Origin: Plicaturopsis crispa FD-325 SS-3
Lineage: Eukaryota; Basidiomycota; Agaricomycetes; Amylocorticiales; Amylocorticiaceae
Assembly: GCA_000827205.1 (NCBI GenBank)
Contig: KN832566.1
Span: forward strand, 390,543-454,542
Reading direction: 5' to 3'
Length of the DNA stretch: 64,000 nucleotides
The position numbers and the translations under genes were made by a program. Below, piece after piece: positions 23,120-34,936 of the stretch (position 1 is its first letter; each line of letters opens with the position of its first letter). The notes below the pieces were generated by a model, which was not told where the DNA came from, did no database searches, and worked only from the letters and a program-made list of their open reading frames with translations.

Positions 23120-26101
23120 TTAGCTCCTCCCGACAACCTCGACGATCACTCTGCCAACGCACTCGCTCCCGTCTACCACATAAACCCCTACGCTCATCTC
23201 TCCTAGATCACCCGCCGATGGGACGCCGTAGAACTCCACGGCGCCCTTCTGCTTCAAGTCCAGCCCGCCCTTGAGATCAACGTGCAGGAATCTCGGAAGC
23301 GCACCCCCGGACATCATCCGCACCTCCAGCTTCCGCGCCTTCTTCGACGACACACTGGTAGCGGCAACCGGCACCTTGAACTTGAACTTCTCGTTCGCCC
23401 GGATGAGCACACGTGGAACCACATCCGCCCCTGCCGCGTCCTTGTGTCCCTGATGCGAAGACTCTAGCGACGAGAACGACGAGCCGGACACCGTGCGTAT
23501 GTTTGTCGACGTAGTGGGCACGCTGTCCAGCGTCGCCGAATTACGCGCAGAGGCATTCTTCTGGTCGCCGCCCAAGGTCCGCACGTAATGCATCCCGGTC
23601 GCCAGATCGTCTATGCTGGCCTTCGGAGCCCCGGTCTTATGCACCTTCGCTTTCTGGCTCGCCACTCTCCTGGCTGCGCTTCCCTGGCTCCCCAACGACT
23701 CCATCTCGGACGGATGCGGCGACGAGGAGTCGCTTGGGGTAGGCACACGGGCTCCGCTCGTGAAGGGCACCAAGCGCGGCTTCCCGCCGAGACGCGGCGT
23801 CGTGTCCGTGGATCCGATGCTGGCCGTTTTCGCGCTCCGCATGCTCTTCGCGCGAGACGCAGTCTTCACCACCGCCTCCGTCACCGACGAGTTGGAGGCG
23901 AGGGAGTCCGCGGAGTCGCTGCGAATGTGACGGGGCGATTTGGGCGGCGCGAAATCTGCTCGTCGCCTTGGAACGGAGCGCCCGCCAGTCGAGTTCGAGG
24001 GCGATGCCGTGAGTGCACTGTGCGCGTCTCCGAATGGATTCATGCTGGTGTGTATATTCGAGTCAAGCTGGAATGTACTCCTCGCGGCGCCTTGGTTGTC
24101 GAACGGGAGTGCCTCCAAGTCGCGCTGAGGGCCGCCTCCCGCAGGGTCCCTAGAACTTGACACCAGCACCGGCTTCCCGATTTTGGGGAGCGTCACTTTG
24201 CCGATACCGCGTTGATACCTATCGCTGACATTGCGAACAGTGTCCTTGAGGATCTTCCCCATGAAGTCGGCTTTTCGCATGACACCTGTGCTGGAAACCT
24301 GGCTAGCGGGGTTAGACGAAGCACGTTCCGCTACCCGGCGTAGCCCAAGACCTAGCGCTGCGTATGGTCCTGTTTTCGGTGGCGCTGGGGCACCCAGTCC
24401 TGGCTCGAATGGATCCCCATCGTCCGCCAGTCGAGGAACCCTCGCCTTCTCCGGACTCGGACTAGCCGACTCCTCGCTCTTTCCGCCGTATTCCGGCCCT
24501 CCTTCTATCCCAAAGTTGGTTTTGCTTCCAATGCCGATCCCGTACCATTTCCGTTCATCCGCCGTCCAGCCCCTGCCTCCGTTCTCGCCATCTGCCGTAT
24601 CCTCGACCCTCGCGCACCGCCTGCATGTGGCGAGCATGACGCCTATCATGACGAATCCCCCGATGATTCCGAACGTGATGCCCAAGCCAAGAGTGAGTCT
24701 CGCCCGGGACGCAGCGGAGAGCGGGTGCGTGCCACCCTGTCGGTTGTTGCTAGTCGGGGTGAAAGAGATCGTCAAGCTAGCGTGGGATGTGGAGTGCGTG
24801 ATGTACGAGTACGCGGTGAATGTGACTGTGATATGCGGCGCACTCGGTTTTGTGTCCACGCCAGTGTCTTCCAACTTGGCAGGGATCGTTCCCGCCAGAT
24901 GACCCGTCCCGTTGTTGAAAGGTAAGTAGTTCCCAGCCTCGGCCGGGTCGTAGGCAACCGTGAGCTCAACGTCGTCCCGAGTAGTGTTGGTGAAGTACTG
25001 ATTGACATCGAATTGTACTTGCTGTCCAGGGTCGGAGGTGACTGCGGGGAACGTCGACATGGAGAAATAGGACGGCACGATCGCGAAGGACACATTTGTG
25101 TGGATCGTCTGGTTACCGAAAGCTGACAGCGTCACCGGCAAGATTGGCAGAGTGGAATTTCCTAGGTTCCCTGGTGGCTGCCCGCTGAGTGTCATGCTTG
25201 CTTCGTCGTATTTCAGCCAACTCCCGTAATGCGAAGTGTCGATCTCCAGACTGGTTATGTCGGACGGCTGGAGCGCCTTTCCATCGACGAGAACTCCAGA
25301 AAAGTCACTAGGCGATGTCAAGGACATGTTGAAAGTGGTGGCGGCAGTGATGTTGATGGTGGGAAGGGAGGCAGACGTTTGGGTCAGCTCATGTGCCGCT
25401 ACGACGAGACTGAACGGCAGCGTAGAGGACGTGTAGCCCTCCTGGTCGGATCCGTGCAAAGCTAAAGCCAGCGTCTGGGGGCTCGCGGGTGAGTAGCCAT
25501 CGAAGGTGATCGAGTCCTTGTCGAAACTGAGCCAGCTAGGGAGGGCGGATCCATCTGCCTGCAGCGCGTCGTAGAACAGGCTGCCAGAAGGACTCTTGAA
25601 CGTGTTCCCTTGAAAGCCAATGCTGAAGGACCAGGAGGGCGGGACTCGCAGAGCAGGATCAGATGCATCGATCGCCGAGTTCGGAGAGAGTGGATAGACG
25701 GACGATAACGAAGGGCCGTTGGCACTGAATTGGTCAGCTACAGGAATGTTCACCGAAAGGGGGGCAGAGTCCGTAACGCATAGCGTGAAATGCGACGGTG
25801 TTGACGAGGACGAATCGTGTGCAGTGACAGAGATTGCGGGGTTGCCTATGTCTCCACTCGCCGGTGTCCCAGAGAAAGTCCTCCCCGACGGATCGAACTT
25901 CAGCCAGTCCGGTAGGGTGGTCGCCGTATACGTCAAACTCCCGCTCTCGTCCGTCGAGAAAGTCGCCGTCGAGAAAGCCCACGAATAAGGAGTGCCAACA
26001 CGAGCGATGAGTGGAAGCTGGTTATCGATCGGATTGACCACAGAGACATCGGAAAAGACGGTCGCTGCCGATGCGAGGAAGTACAAAAGAATGAAAAGCA
26101 T
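23120..26101 (-). CDS. AXL2: Axl2-like plasma-membrane protein with cadherin-type domains
   Basis: A single 993-residue open frame. A signal peptide (MLFILLYFLASAATVFS) is followed by about 450 extracellular residues containing dystroglycan-type cadherin-like (CADG) repeats. Hallmarks recur, such as LPDWLKFDPSGRTFSGTPAS, LPSWLSFDKDSITFDGYSP and YGSWLKYDEASMTLSGQPPG. Many NxT/S sequons are present. One transmembrane helix lies at about residues 470-495 (LGLGITFGIIGGFVMIGVML), followed by basic residues and a long, Ser-rich, low-complexity cytoplasmic tail. This is the layout of yeast Axl2/Bud10, a bud-site landmark that signals to septins and Cdc42. In a filamentous basidiomycete a polarity or septation role is inferred. 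Family call strong, orthology moderate. Confidence 0.88.
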   Translation of the reverse strand: MLFILLYFLASAATVFSDVSVVNPIDNQLPLIARVGTPYSWAFSTATFSTDESGSLTYTATTLPDWLKFDPSGRTFSGTPASGDIGNPAISVTAHDSSSSTPSHFTLCVTDSAPLSVNIPVADQFSANGPSLSSVYPLSPNSAIDASDPALRVPPSWSFSIGFQGNTFKSPSGSLFYDALQADGSALPSWLSFDKDSITFDGYSPASPQTLALALHGSDQEGYTSSTLPFSLVVAAHELTQTSASLPTINITAATTFNMSLTSPSDFSGVLVDGKALQPSDITSLEIDTSHYGSWLKYDEASMTLSGQPPGNLGNSTLPILPVTLSAFGNQTIHTNVSFAIVPSYFSMSTFPAVTSDPGQQVQFDVNQYFTNTTRDDVELTVAYDPAEAGNYLPFNNGTGHLAGTIPAKLEDTGVDTKPSAPHITVTFTAYSYITHSTSHASLTISFTPTSNNRQGGTHPLSAASRARLTLGLGITFGIIGGFVMIGVMLATCRRCARVEDTADGENGGRGWTADERKWYGIGIGSKTNFGIEGGPEYGGKSEESASPSPEKARVPRLADDGDPFEPGLGAPAPPKTGPYAALGLGLRRVAERASSNPASQVSSTGVMRKADFMGKILKDTVRNVSDRYQRGIGKVTLPKIGKPVLVSSSRDPAGGGPQRDLEALPFDNQGAARSTFQLDSNIHTSMNPFGDAHSALTASPSNSTGGRSVPRRRADFAPPKSPRHIRSDSADSLASNSSVTEAVVKTASRAKSMRSAKTASIGSTDTTPRLGGKPRLVPFTSGARVPTPSDSSSPHPSEMESLGSQGSAARRVASQKAKVHKTGAPKASIDDLATGMHYVRTLGGDQKNASARNSATLDSVPTTSTNIRTVSGSSFSSLESSHQGHKDAAGADVVPRVLIRANEKFKFKVPVAATSVSSKKARKLEVRMMSGGALPRFLHVDLKGGLDLKQKGAVEFYGVPSAGDLGEMSVGVYVVDGSECVGRVIVEVVGRS

Positions 26102-26470
26102 AGTAATGCGCAGTTGGCGGGCTGCGACGTCGACGTGCGCCGGAGAACGAGTCGACCAGCGAGCTCACTATTAAATAAAAGGCGGCGGGTTCACGAAGAG
26201 TAAGGATAGAGTCGAAATCCAGCGCCACCGAGCCAGAAACACGTAGACGCGGCAGTCATCACGTGTATTGATTTTTCCTCAAAAAATCTGCGAGATACTT
26301 TCAAGTTTCAACTTTGTAAAATACGTTGGATTCTATTACAAGGGCACACAAGACGATTCATAGACAAAAAACAGGACATCCAGGTGGCAAATGAAGAACA
26401 GACAGATCAGGGAAGCACAAGAACAACATGGGGACCGTGAAATCATGAAGAGAGATGACTCAGCGAACAC
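26102..26470. other. Intergenic region, karyopherin 3' end / Axl2-like promoter
   Basis: About 370 bp. It contains the promoter of the Axl2-like gene (minus) and the 3' UTR of the upstream-lying karyopherin. A CACGTG E-box is at 26260-26265. Confidence 0.4.
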
Positions 26471-29400
26471 TTAGGCGCCCTGGACATAAGGTGCCAATCC
26501 CGCCGCTTGCACCTTTGCCGGGTCCTCCACACTCAGCGCGGTCACCAGCTCGATCAGCTGTGCCCGGACCTCGTCGGTGACCTGGTCCGGTGTCCCGTTA
26601 GGATCCAGCACATGCGCGAACACAGCAAGCAAACGATCCATGTAGGGATACAGTGCCTGCGGGTTGTGCTTGAACAAGTGGAACAGTGCGCGGAAGACGG
26701 GGATGTTCTCGAGCAGGTCGTGCTTCAAAGGGAGCGTCTCGATGAATGTGGGGAGCACCTGATCAAGGGGCACTGCGGCGGTGTTGCGAGCGATGAGGCG
26801 GCCGACGGCGCCGGCTGCGTTATCCCGCGCGTTATGTCTAGCCGCGGGGGCGTCGGGCACGACAACGAAGAGCGGCCGCAGGGCTCCGAGGAGATGGAGA
26901 TACTGCGGCGACAGGTCGTTGAGGCTGTTTTCGACGAGGAGACCAACGGCAAACGCAGCGTTGCTCTGAACCTCGGCATCCTCGTCGCTTAGTGCGCGGT
27001 AGAAGAGTTCTAGGAGGGGTTCGGTAAACACGGTAATGGACTCCTTCATGCCAGAGATGACCTCCGCAAGGCATCCGATAGCGGCAGAGCGGTCACTGAG
27101 GGAACGGCCCTTTTTCTGAGAAAGAAAGAGGTAAGGGATGTGACTTGCAACCGAGGAGACTGAAGACTAACGTAGAATTTTGCGATGAGGGGAAGGAACG
27201 CCCGGAAAGCTTGCACGAAGTCGGCACCAATTGCGCCAGCCAAAGCAGCCACGAGGTCGCCGGCTGAGGAGATCAAAACAGAGTCGTACTCAGCCTGGTC
27301 GTCGAAGGCCTCGTCACTTTCATCCTGGTCAGGGTCTTGCTGGCATAGAGCCTTTTGCTCGAGCACCTGCATTGCTATGCTACAGACCTGGTCGATTTCT
27401 TCGGAGCCAAAGTCAGAACCAAGGTAGGACAATCTCGGAACCACGATGCTCACGGTTTTCGATAAACGCAGGTCCAACTTTGGTGATCGTTTCAGCAAGG
27501 CCTTCGCAAAGGGCAGCGACAACGCTCCTATTTGAAAGAGTTGTGGTCAGTACCAACGAAGCACAAATGTCATTCAGATGTGAAGATTATCAGTTAGAAT
27601 TCGTGTTAGTCTCATGCACCCTTTGGGCGTCGAAGTGAGCTGAGTTTACGAAGATATTTGCATCATGCTGTCGTAACAAAAACGACGACAGGCCTTTCAA
27701 AATAAACAGGCCACTCACTTGTTATCTTCGGACTCGTACATATCGAGGAGAGGCGGCAGGACATGTCTAATCAGGTCCTTGACATTGGGACTGAGAGGAA
27801 CGATCTGAAAAAAGGCAATTAATTGTGAGCATCAGGTGGACAGTGCGAGGTGGGCTACGTTGCTCACCACAGTGACACCGGGCTGCCAATCTTCGTGGTC
27901 AGAGAGATCGTAGAAGGTCCGAATGATCTCTAACAGCGAATCCGTGGCGGATTTCCTGATCCCCTCGTAATAGTGCGGCAGCAAAGTGACAAGGTCCAGC
28001 GTGGATTGCTCGACGAAGGGAAGGAATTGATTGCGGGTGGCGGCAAACAATGTTCCGATGGTATCCGCGGCGATCTCCTTCTCCACGGCAATGGCGCTGT
28101 TGACTTCGAGCATTTTGTCGACATCGATGTCCTCGAGTTCGGCCTGAGCGTTGCCGTTTGCATCCTTCTCGTCGACAATAGTGATTGCATTGGAAGGGGA
28201 CGATCCAGAGGCGAAAGCGGCAGCAGTCTCGGGGTCGGCAACTGCGCAGGAATTGAGGGTCATTTAGTCAAGGTACGTCGCAGACTAATGGAAAAAAAAA
28301 CGCACTGCTAATGCCTTCCTCGCCATGCTCGGCCTGTTTGCAGCTGGCCAGAAGGGGAGGCACGACGTTTGGCAGGTAAGGAGCGAACTCCTCGCCGAAC
28401 ACGCGGGCCATCACACCAAAGAACAGGAAACTGCACTCCCTGAGCCGTGCACTGCCCATCTCAATACCCTGGAACGCCTGCTTCATCATGTCGCCGAAGT
28501 ACGGCCTGAACTGGTCCTTGCCTACAGCCTCTGCGAACGTGCCAACCGCATCCATGGTGATGCCACGGAGTTCAGTCTCTTCGCCCTCGCCTGTAAGAAT
28601 GAGGAAGTGCTGCAGACGATCCATGGTGGGCTGGAAGTAAGGCAGGAACTTTTCCTTGGATGCGTGCGCTGCGCTGCCGATGGCTCCGGTAACGACAGCC
28701 TTGACGTTGATCGGAGCAGTCTCAAGGAGGCCTGCGAGACGCTCCATGATAAGCTGGAGGTATTGGTCAATAACATCGTGCATAATCTCAAGGAGAGCAT
28801 CGAGGGAAGTGCACGCCGAACGCTGGGTAGCGGGGTCGTTGACAAGGGTCATGATGGCCTACCCAGGAAAGGTCAGAAAAATTCAAAAAAATCGAGCTAA
28901 GTGATCTTACAGGGACAAGAATCTGGTGCTTCTCGGCACAGTCGTCCTCCAGCCACTCACAAAGGCAGCTCACTGCAACGCATGTTGCCTTTCTGACGCT
29001 AGCATCCGGGTCCTGAAGACCCGCTTCGATGATAGGCCAGACCTGGCCCATTAGCGGCCTCATGAACTCGCTGCAGCCCTCCACGGAGACCCCAAGGGCA
29101 AGGATAGCACCGCGGCGGTTGGCAGGGTCTGGCGAGGCAACATACTGTTGGATGAGGGTGCGAAGTGCGGGGAAGACTTGGGTTGGAGGCAACGAGGTAG
29201 CAAGGCCGTCGATGATACGGAGGGCCGACTATGAACGCCGTATTGGTAAATGGTTGCAACATTAATGAACAGCACTCACACGAGAGGGGGCGTCATCATC
29301 AATATCCTCAGGCTCTTCTTCGGTAGCGATGGGCATCAAACCCTCGAGGATCGCAGGCGCGAGATTGTGGCCTTGGATCTTCGATTTTTTACTGTAGACA

Positions 29401-30681
29401 GAACGATGAGAATGGGCATGTCATTTCGTAAGGTTGACGTACTATTGAACGGTCCAGTTGAGTGCATTGAGTGCAAGAACACGGAGCTCTGCATCCAAAT
29501 TGCGGTTTCCACCGCATGCAAGGAGGAATTGGGCAAGTTGGGGAATGTGCTTGCTTAGAACGGGGATTTCCTGGAAAAACATCAGAAAATCAGCGCGTTT
29601 CCATGGGGTATGCGACTTACGAGAATGAGAAGGGTCTCGATAACATCGAATAGTTGGCGAGAGCCGACTTCATTGCCAGCCTCAAGGCACTGGCCAATGA
29701 CATTGATGATAGCTGGAAGTAGAGCTTGGAAAGAGGCCTGAATATTATACAGGTTAGCAGTGCGTAGTCACGTAATGCGGGAAATACACACAATATCGGC
29801 CTTATCATCTGCGTCGATGTATTGCGCAATTACGCCCAGGGATCTAGAGGTAGGATGAATACAGGAAGAGATAGCGGGAGTAGAGTAGACGTACCGAACA
29901 GTTGTGATCCTGACCTCCACACTCTCCGGATCTACCAAAAGTCCCTCGAACAGTTTGAAGAAGCTCTGCAGTTGCTCCTGGAATCCCTCGACGATGCTTT
30001 CAAGAACCGTGAAGAGGATGAACACGCCGACTTCACGATGCGCGACTTGAGGGGATGTAGCAGTTTGATGCAAAAAGGGAAGAAGCTGCGGCCAGTTGCC
30101 GAGAGGAATTTCGATGCTGGCGATCGCGCCGACGACGCGGGCTGCTGAATGGCGGACCGAGTTACTTGAAACACAAACTCAATAAGCGACGAGCAAGCAA
30201 ACAATCAAGTACTAACGTCGGCTCGGCGAGGATGAGCTCGGGGAGTTTCGCCTTGATCTGTTCACGCTCGTCTTGAGGAAGCTGTGTCCATAGATCTCCG
30301 CTGTTTTGCCTTATACGTTTCCGTAACTCAACGGCGGACAGTTGCCGCACCTATTGCGCTATTTAACGAAGAAAACATCACGTCTATTGGAAGTATACAT
30401 ACACCTTGCTCAGGAGAACTAGCGAGAATGCTAGCGAGCGCAGATATGCATGCCGGGGTTTTGAAATATTTGTTCAATTGAGCAGTGGCCTAACTAAACG
30501 CGTCAGAATCTTGCAGCTGTCAAATGGGAGAGACGATTTACGCACAGCTTTAACCTGCACCGTATCGTTGGTGGTCGACTGAACAAGCAGAGCGTGCAGC
30601 TCTTGCACGAAGTTGGGCTATATGGATCAGGATCAGATTATCCGTGCACGTCCTGTGCAGCGATTAGATACTCACATCCAT
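26471..30681 (-). CDS. KAP123: Karyopherin/importin-beta, Kap123 / importin-4 type
   Basis: Nuclear import receptor for ribosomal proteins and histones H3/H4 (known for Kap123 and importin-4). Many exons (about 15) on the minus strand. The start codon exon encodes only MD and joins PNFVQELHALLVQSTT across an intron. The importin-beta N-terminal (RanGTP-binding) domain follows: TAQLNKYFKTPACISALASIL and VRQLSAVELRKRI. The rest is HEAT repeats, for example NRRGAILALGVSVEGCSEFM, VRKATCVAVSCLCEWL, LREIMHDVIDQYLQLIMERL-like helices and an acidic loop with ELEDIDVDKMLEVNSAI. The C-terminus reads VQSNAAFAVGLLVENS through ending GLAPYVQGA. About 1,100 residues, the family's normal size. Confidence 0.9.
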
Positions 30682-33132
30682 TTCCCGTATAATAAAGAAA
30701 CGAGAGACGAAAACCAGAGGAAAAGAGAAACGGCGAGAGAGTAGCAAAGTGAGGTCAATGAGACAGAAAATCAGCGTTCCCAAATTTTTGGCGGTGTTTG
30801 AAATTTGGCCTGATCATGATCAGATTGTCGCGCACGCGTTCGAGAGGACCTCCCATCGTAACATATCGAAATCCTTGCACAGTTCGTTTCAACTTGTTCC
30901 TTTGGCCGTGCTACTCAAGTTCTACTTGCAGGGATATCACCAGTTTCACGCACATTCTCAAGAATTAATAAGGCCCATCGAACGCAGGCTAGTGAGCTCA
31001 CTCTTAGTTGTCCAGAGCGTTCAAACCTCACGTTCAACAGCGCCTCGAAGCTTCTACGCGATCGAAGTTCGCGTGCGTCCGTCTGTTGGCAGGAGAAACT
31101 GCTATGACCATACAAACGAGCACCGGCTTCAAGTTTGAGCGGCTCAAAAAATCAAAACGCGTCAGCCTTGCGTGTCGTCAAACATGTCGCGCACACACTT
31201 GGCGATTCCATGTGTAAACGTGAGTCAGAGAGTGCTTACTCCAGTATATGTAATGCGGTACGTGGTGCGTGTCTCACTCTTAAAAAAAACAAAGTCAGGT
31301 CTATTGAAGCCAGCACCAGACATGATATTGTCGCGTCATACGCCGCTATCGGTAGGCTTGGAATTTCCCCCTCCTTTCTGGACCGACCGCACTCGGATAT
31401 AGGCAGCGTATTTCCTTGCCGAGCCGTCACCAGGCGCACCAGGTCCATGCATGCGTAAACGTGTCTTCCCGCTTTGACGTTACCACTGCATTGAAGGCTG
31501 CGAGCGGGGATCTCTCGTGTCGATAGCAGTGCACTGAAGGCGAATACGTTGTTCGCAAACGACGAGGGCCTAGACTGACTTCCGGGGTGTCCATGTGTAT
31601 CCCTGACGCCCTTTCGACTCAAATTAATCGTACAGCGTCCCCCTTGCCGCTCAAAGGACTTCAGCTCGACTAATGACCGGATTCTTCTCGGACCTGCATG
31701 GTATGTATATCGTATGCGTTCATTAACCAATGTTTCGAACGGTACGGTTCTCTCTCTGCCTCATTAGCCTTATCAAATCGTTAAAATGCCTCAAAGCAGG
31801 CGTGCGTCGCGAGCATTGCATCCGCGTTTTACGCTTTGGCAACAATAACCCCCCTCCGTGGCCCAAAATCCGAAGCCTTTAATTAAACGTGCACAATGCC
31901 GAATGTTGTAACCAGGACAAAGCAGAAGCCTTCAAACACAGCTCTATTCACGTGGCTTACCCGTGTAACTCATCGTCGGAAGTGATTTGCCACCTTCCTC
32001 TATTGACCATACAGTCCAGCGCTGAGGTACGTCCATTGTTCATGTCTTCTTGCCATTGCCGCATGGGGCCCTTCTGAAATCGGGCGATCCTTTCGCGAAA
32101 CTCCGCCAACGGCTATAAGACCGCTAGTGCAAGCCCTTTCTGCCAACCCAGTCCGCTTGTCTGCGACCCTTGACATTTCTCGGGAGACCAAACACCCCAT
32201 TTATCCATTATCGAATATGCTCCGGATGCGCCCATCTGTCGATGCCTTGCGTGTGTCGCTCCGCCCTTGCTATGTATCCTCTCCGCGTCCGCTGGGCATC
32301 CGCGCTACACCGCCCCGCTCCCCATCACCTACCTCAACACAATATTCCACGACAGAGCTGTGCGTCTCCCAAACACACTGTGTGCATCAGTAGCCTATAC
32401 TCACATGATGCGCGCTCTCCTTTAGATGCGATATCGATTGCGAGAAATACGTGCCCTCGGCAGACAATGGACGCAGTCAACGCCGCCCTAGACGACCCAT
32501 CAAGCGCCGATTTACCCTGGCGTGGAAACGTCTCACAGAGGCGATGCGTCCATCTGAACGGATGTCGTTCATTCCCCGCGGCTTCACATTAGTGACCTAA
32601 ATCTAGGCAGTCTGGCAGTACTTGGGCACGACGACGGACAATGCATCGGAACGAACGAACAAAGGGACTCGGATCCATTTCTCTCTGCTATGTACTACCT
32701 TATATCATTTATGGCGTTATTGATATATGCTCGGCCTTTTGATCATTGTACATGTACTGTATTGCTTTCGGATCTTCATTTCCCATGTATCATGGCCTCT
32801 TGCTTTATCCCTATCCCTCTTTATTCTGGCCTGCATCCATGTAAACACCGAGCCACGATATGATCACTTAGCCTCTGCGACCATTGTACTTCCCTTCTTG
32901 CGCGCATAGCCCTTAGAGCTTAGAGAGCGCCTCCGTATTACTCACATCACCATGCTTCAATGCAGTCAAGTGTTTCGTCTTTTTGGAATTAAAGGATGGT
33001 AATACATGCGTAAGTATGGAACTACTATTGAATATCAGACACCGAGTTGAACACTGCTGTAGAGTAAACAACACAAGCTCCCAGTGTCACGGTTGTATCA
33101 TAAATGGTCGTCAAACATGTTAGTTTGGAGAA
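30682..33132. other. Large gene-poor region (2.45 kb)
   Basis: Between the karyopherin promoter and the 3' end of a secreted repeat protein. Open frames of 60-164 residues occur on both strands (largest 31236-31730 minus) but have no recognisable composition or motifs. A plus-strand transcript is conceivable: TATAAG near 32113 is followed by CT-rich leader-like sequence and, from about 32690, T-rich sequence resembling a fungal 3' UTR. I cannot support a protein. A lineage-specific gene or noncoding RNA remains possible. Confidence 0.35.
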
Positions 33133-34936
33133 CTAATCTAGCTCGTCAGCGGCGAACTCGCGGCGGAAGAGGTCCTCGACGCTGCGCGTGAACTCGGCAG
33201 TGGGCTCAAGACTACAGCAGAGAAGTCAGATGCCAGGACGCAGAGTGAGACACAGGAGCAAGCACGTACGGTTCGACATCGCGGGACGTTGCGTTCTTGA
33301 TTTTGCCGATGACTTCGTTGACGCCCGCAGCAACGCTACCAAAAGCGGTACCACCAGCGACCGCGCCGCCCACACCGCTGCCCTTTCCACCACCGCCAGA
33401 GGCGCGCGATGTGTGGTTTTTGATCGAGTTGATAAGGCCGTTGAGCGCCTGGAAAAGGCGCGATCAGACTCCGCGACAAATCGTACACGAAGTGAATAAC
33501 ATACTTGGCTTGCGGCAGCGGCGGAAGCTCCGTTTGCGGCACCACCAGCAACGACACCCGCACGCGTGGTGTGGTTTTTGAATTCGTTAATGAGGCCCGT
33601 GAGCGCCTGGTCATGGTATCGTTTAGTACGAGTTCTAGCATCGAGTGCAAATATAGTTACCTGGTTGGCGGCGGCGGCGGCAGCGCCACCTGCAGCTCCC
33701 CCGGCTACGGCGCTCCCAGTTCCACCAGCGCGCGAGGTGTGGTTCTTGATCTCATTGATCAGACCCGTGAGTGCCTAACGAAAACAAGCATCATCAATAT
33801 CTGCGAGCATACAAGAAGCATGTGCAATATGTACCTGGTTCGCAGACGCGGCAGCAGCACCGGCGGCAGCACCGCCAGCCACCGCACTACCGGTCCCACC
33901 GCCAGAAGCGCGTGAGGTGAGGTTTTTAAGCTCGCTAATAAGCCCAGTGAGCCCAGCGGACGCACCGCCGGCTGCGACACCACCAGCAGTCGCGCCGCCG
34001 AGGCCACTGCCTTTGTCGCTGCTACCTTTGCCGCCACCACCGCCAGAAGCGCGTGAGGTGAGGTTTTTGAGCTCACCGATGAGCCCGGTGAGTCCAGCTG
34101 CAGCACCGCCCGCTGCTACACCACCAGCAGTGGCGCCGCCGAGACCACTGCCTTTTCCGCTGCTGCCTTTCCCGCCACTGCCACCAGAGGCGCGCGATGT
34201 GTGGTCTTTGATCGAGTTGATCAGCCCCGTCAAAGCCTGAATAACATCATATGTATACGCGCACGATCGGAAGTAAATCGGGGATGCTTACCTGGTTTGC
34301 TGCAGCTGCTGACGCACCGTTGGCGACACCACCGGCAACGGCCCCGGCGCGTGCTTCCACATCGGCGCTACGCCTGAAGAAACAATGCGTTAGCCACCCA
34401 TGAAAGGCGTAGTCACACAAGGGGGACGTACAACTCGAGCTCGCGTGATATGAGGTTGGAGAGCGCGCTGATAGTGCGATTGACGGCGATCGAAGCGCCG
34501 CCCTTGGCTGCAGCGCCTTCGCCCTTCTCGGCGACGTGTTCGGCAGTAGACTCCTCTTCCGAGGACTTCCCGGTGCTGCTCGTGGTAGCTGGCTCAGACG
34601 AGCCCTTGCCTCCACCGCCGCTGCCAGCACGCGCCTCGAGATCGTCCAGCTGGCGCGCAATAGCCTCGATGATATCGCGACTGGACAGCACCGGTTAGTA
34701 TTCTGTTAGAGATTTAGCGGCAGAGTGTCTTACCTGTTGAGGTTGGCGCCTTGCGCAACGGGGAGCCTGGGGGGGACGACGGGGGTTGTGTGATTGCCTA
34801 GGATGGGCGCGGTCAAATCCTGGCCTTGGGTCCCCTCGAGTGTGCTTTTGCGCGCCTCCAGCGGAGCGATTGGGGCAGCATACGACGGTGCCGCGGCAAG
34901 GGCGGCGGCCAAGAGCATAGTGGAAGCGTAGACCAT
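33133..34936 (-). CDS. Secreted protein of seven LTGLIN...IKNHTSRA repeat modules
   Basis: The signal peptide MVYASTMLLAAALAAAPSYA is followed by APIAPLEARK. About eight exons give roughly 430 residues. A modular region follows a variable Ser/Glu-rich segment. Modules: ALTGLINSIKDHTSRA, GLTGLIGELKNLTSRA, GLTGLISELKNLTSRA, ALTGLINEIKNHTSRA, ALTGLINEFKNHTTRA, ALNGLINSIKNHTSRA and a diverged VNEVIGKIKNATSRD. Each is an amphipathic helix ending in an N-glycosylation sequon (NHT, NLT or NAT), separated by Gly/Ala/Ser-rich spacers with GGAAAGAAAA-like runs. Several introns fall just before a module (after ...ANQ), so modules and exons match. The tail is RSVEDLFRREFAADELD. No known domain recognised; function unknown. 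Confidence 0.85.

Noticed and set aside
31236-31730. 164-residue minus-strand open frame
   Set aside because: No signal peptide, domain, biased composition or promoter; length is possible by chance at this GC content.
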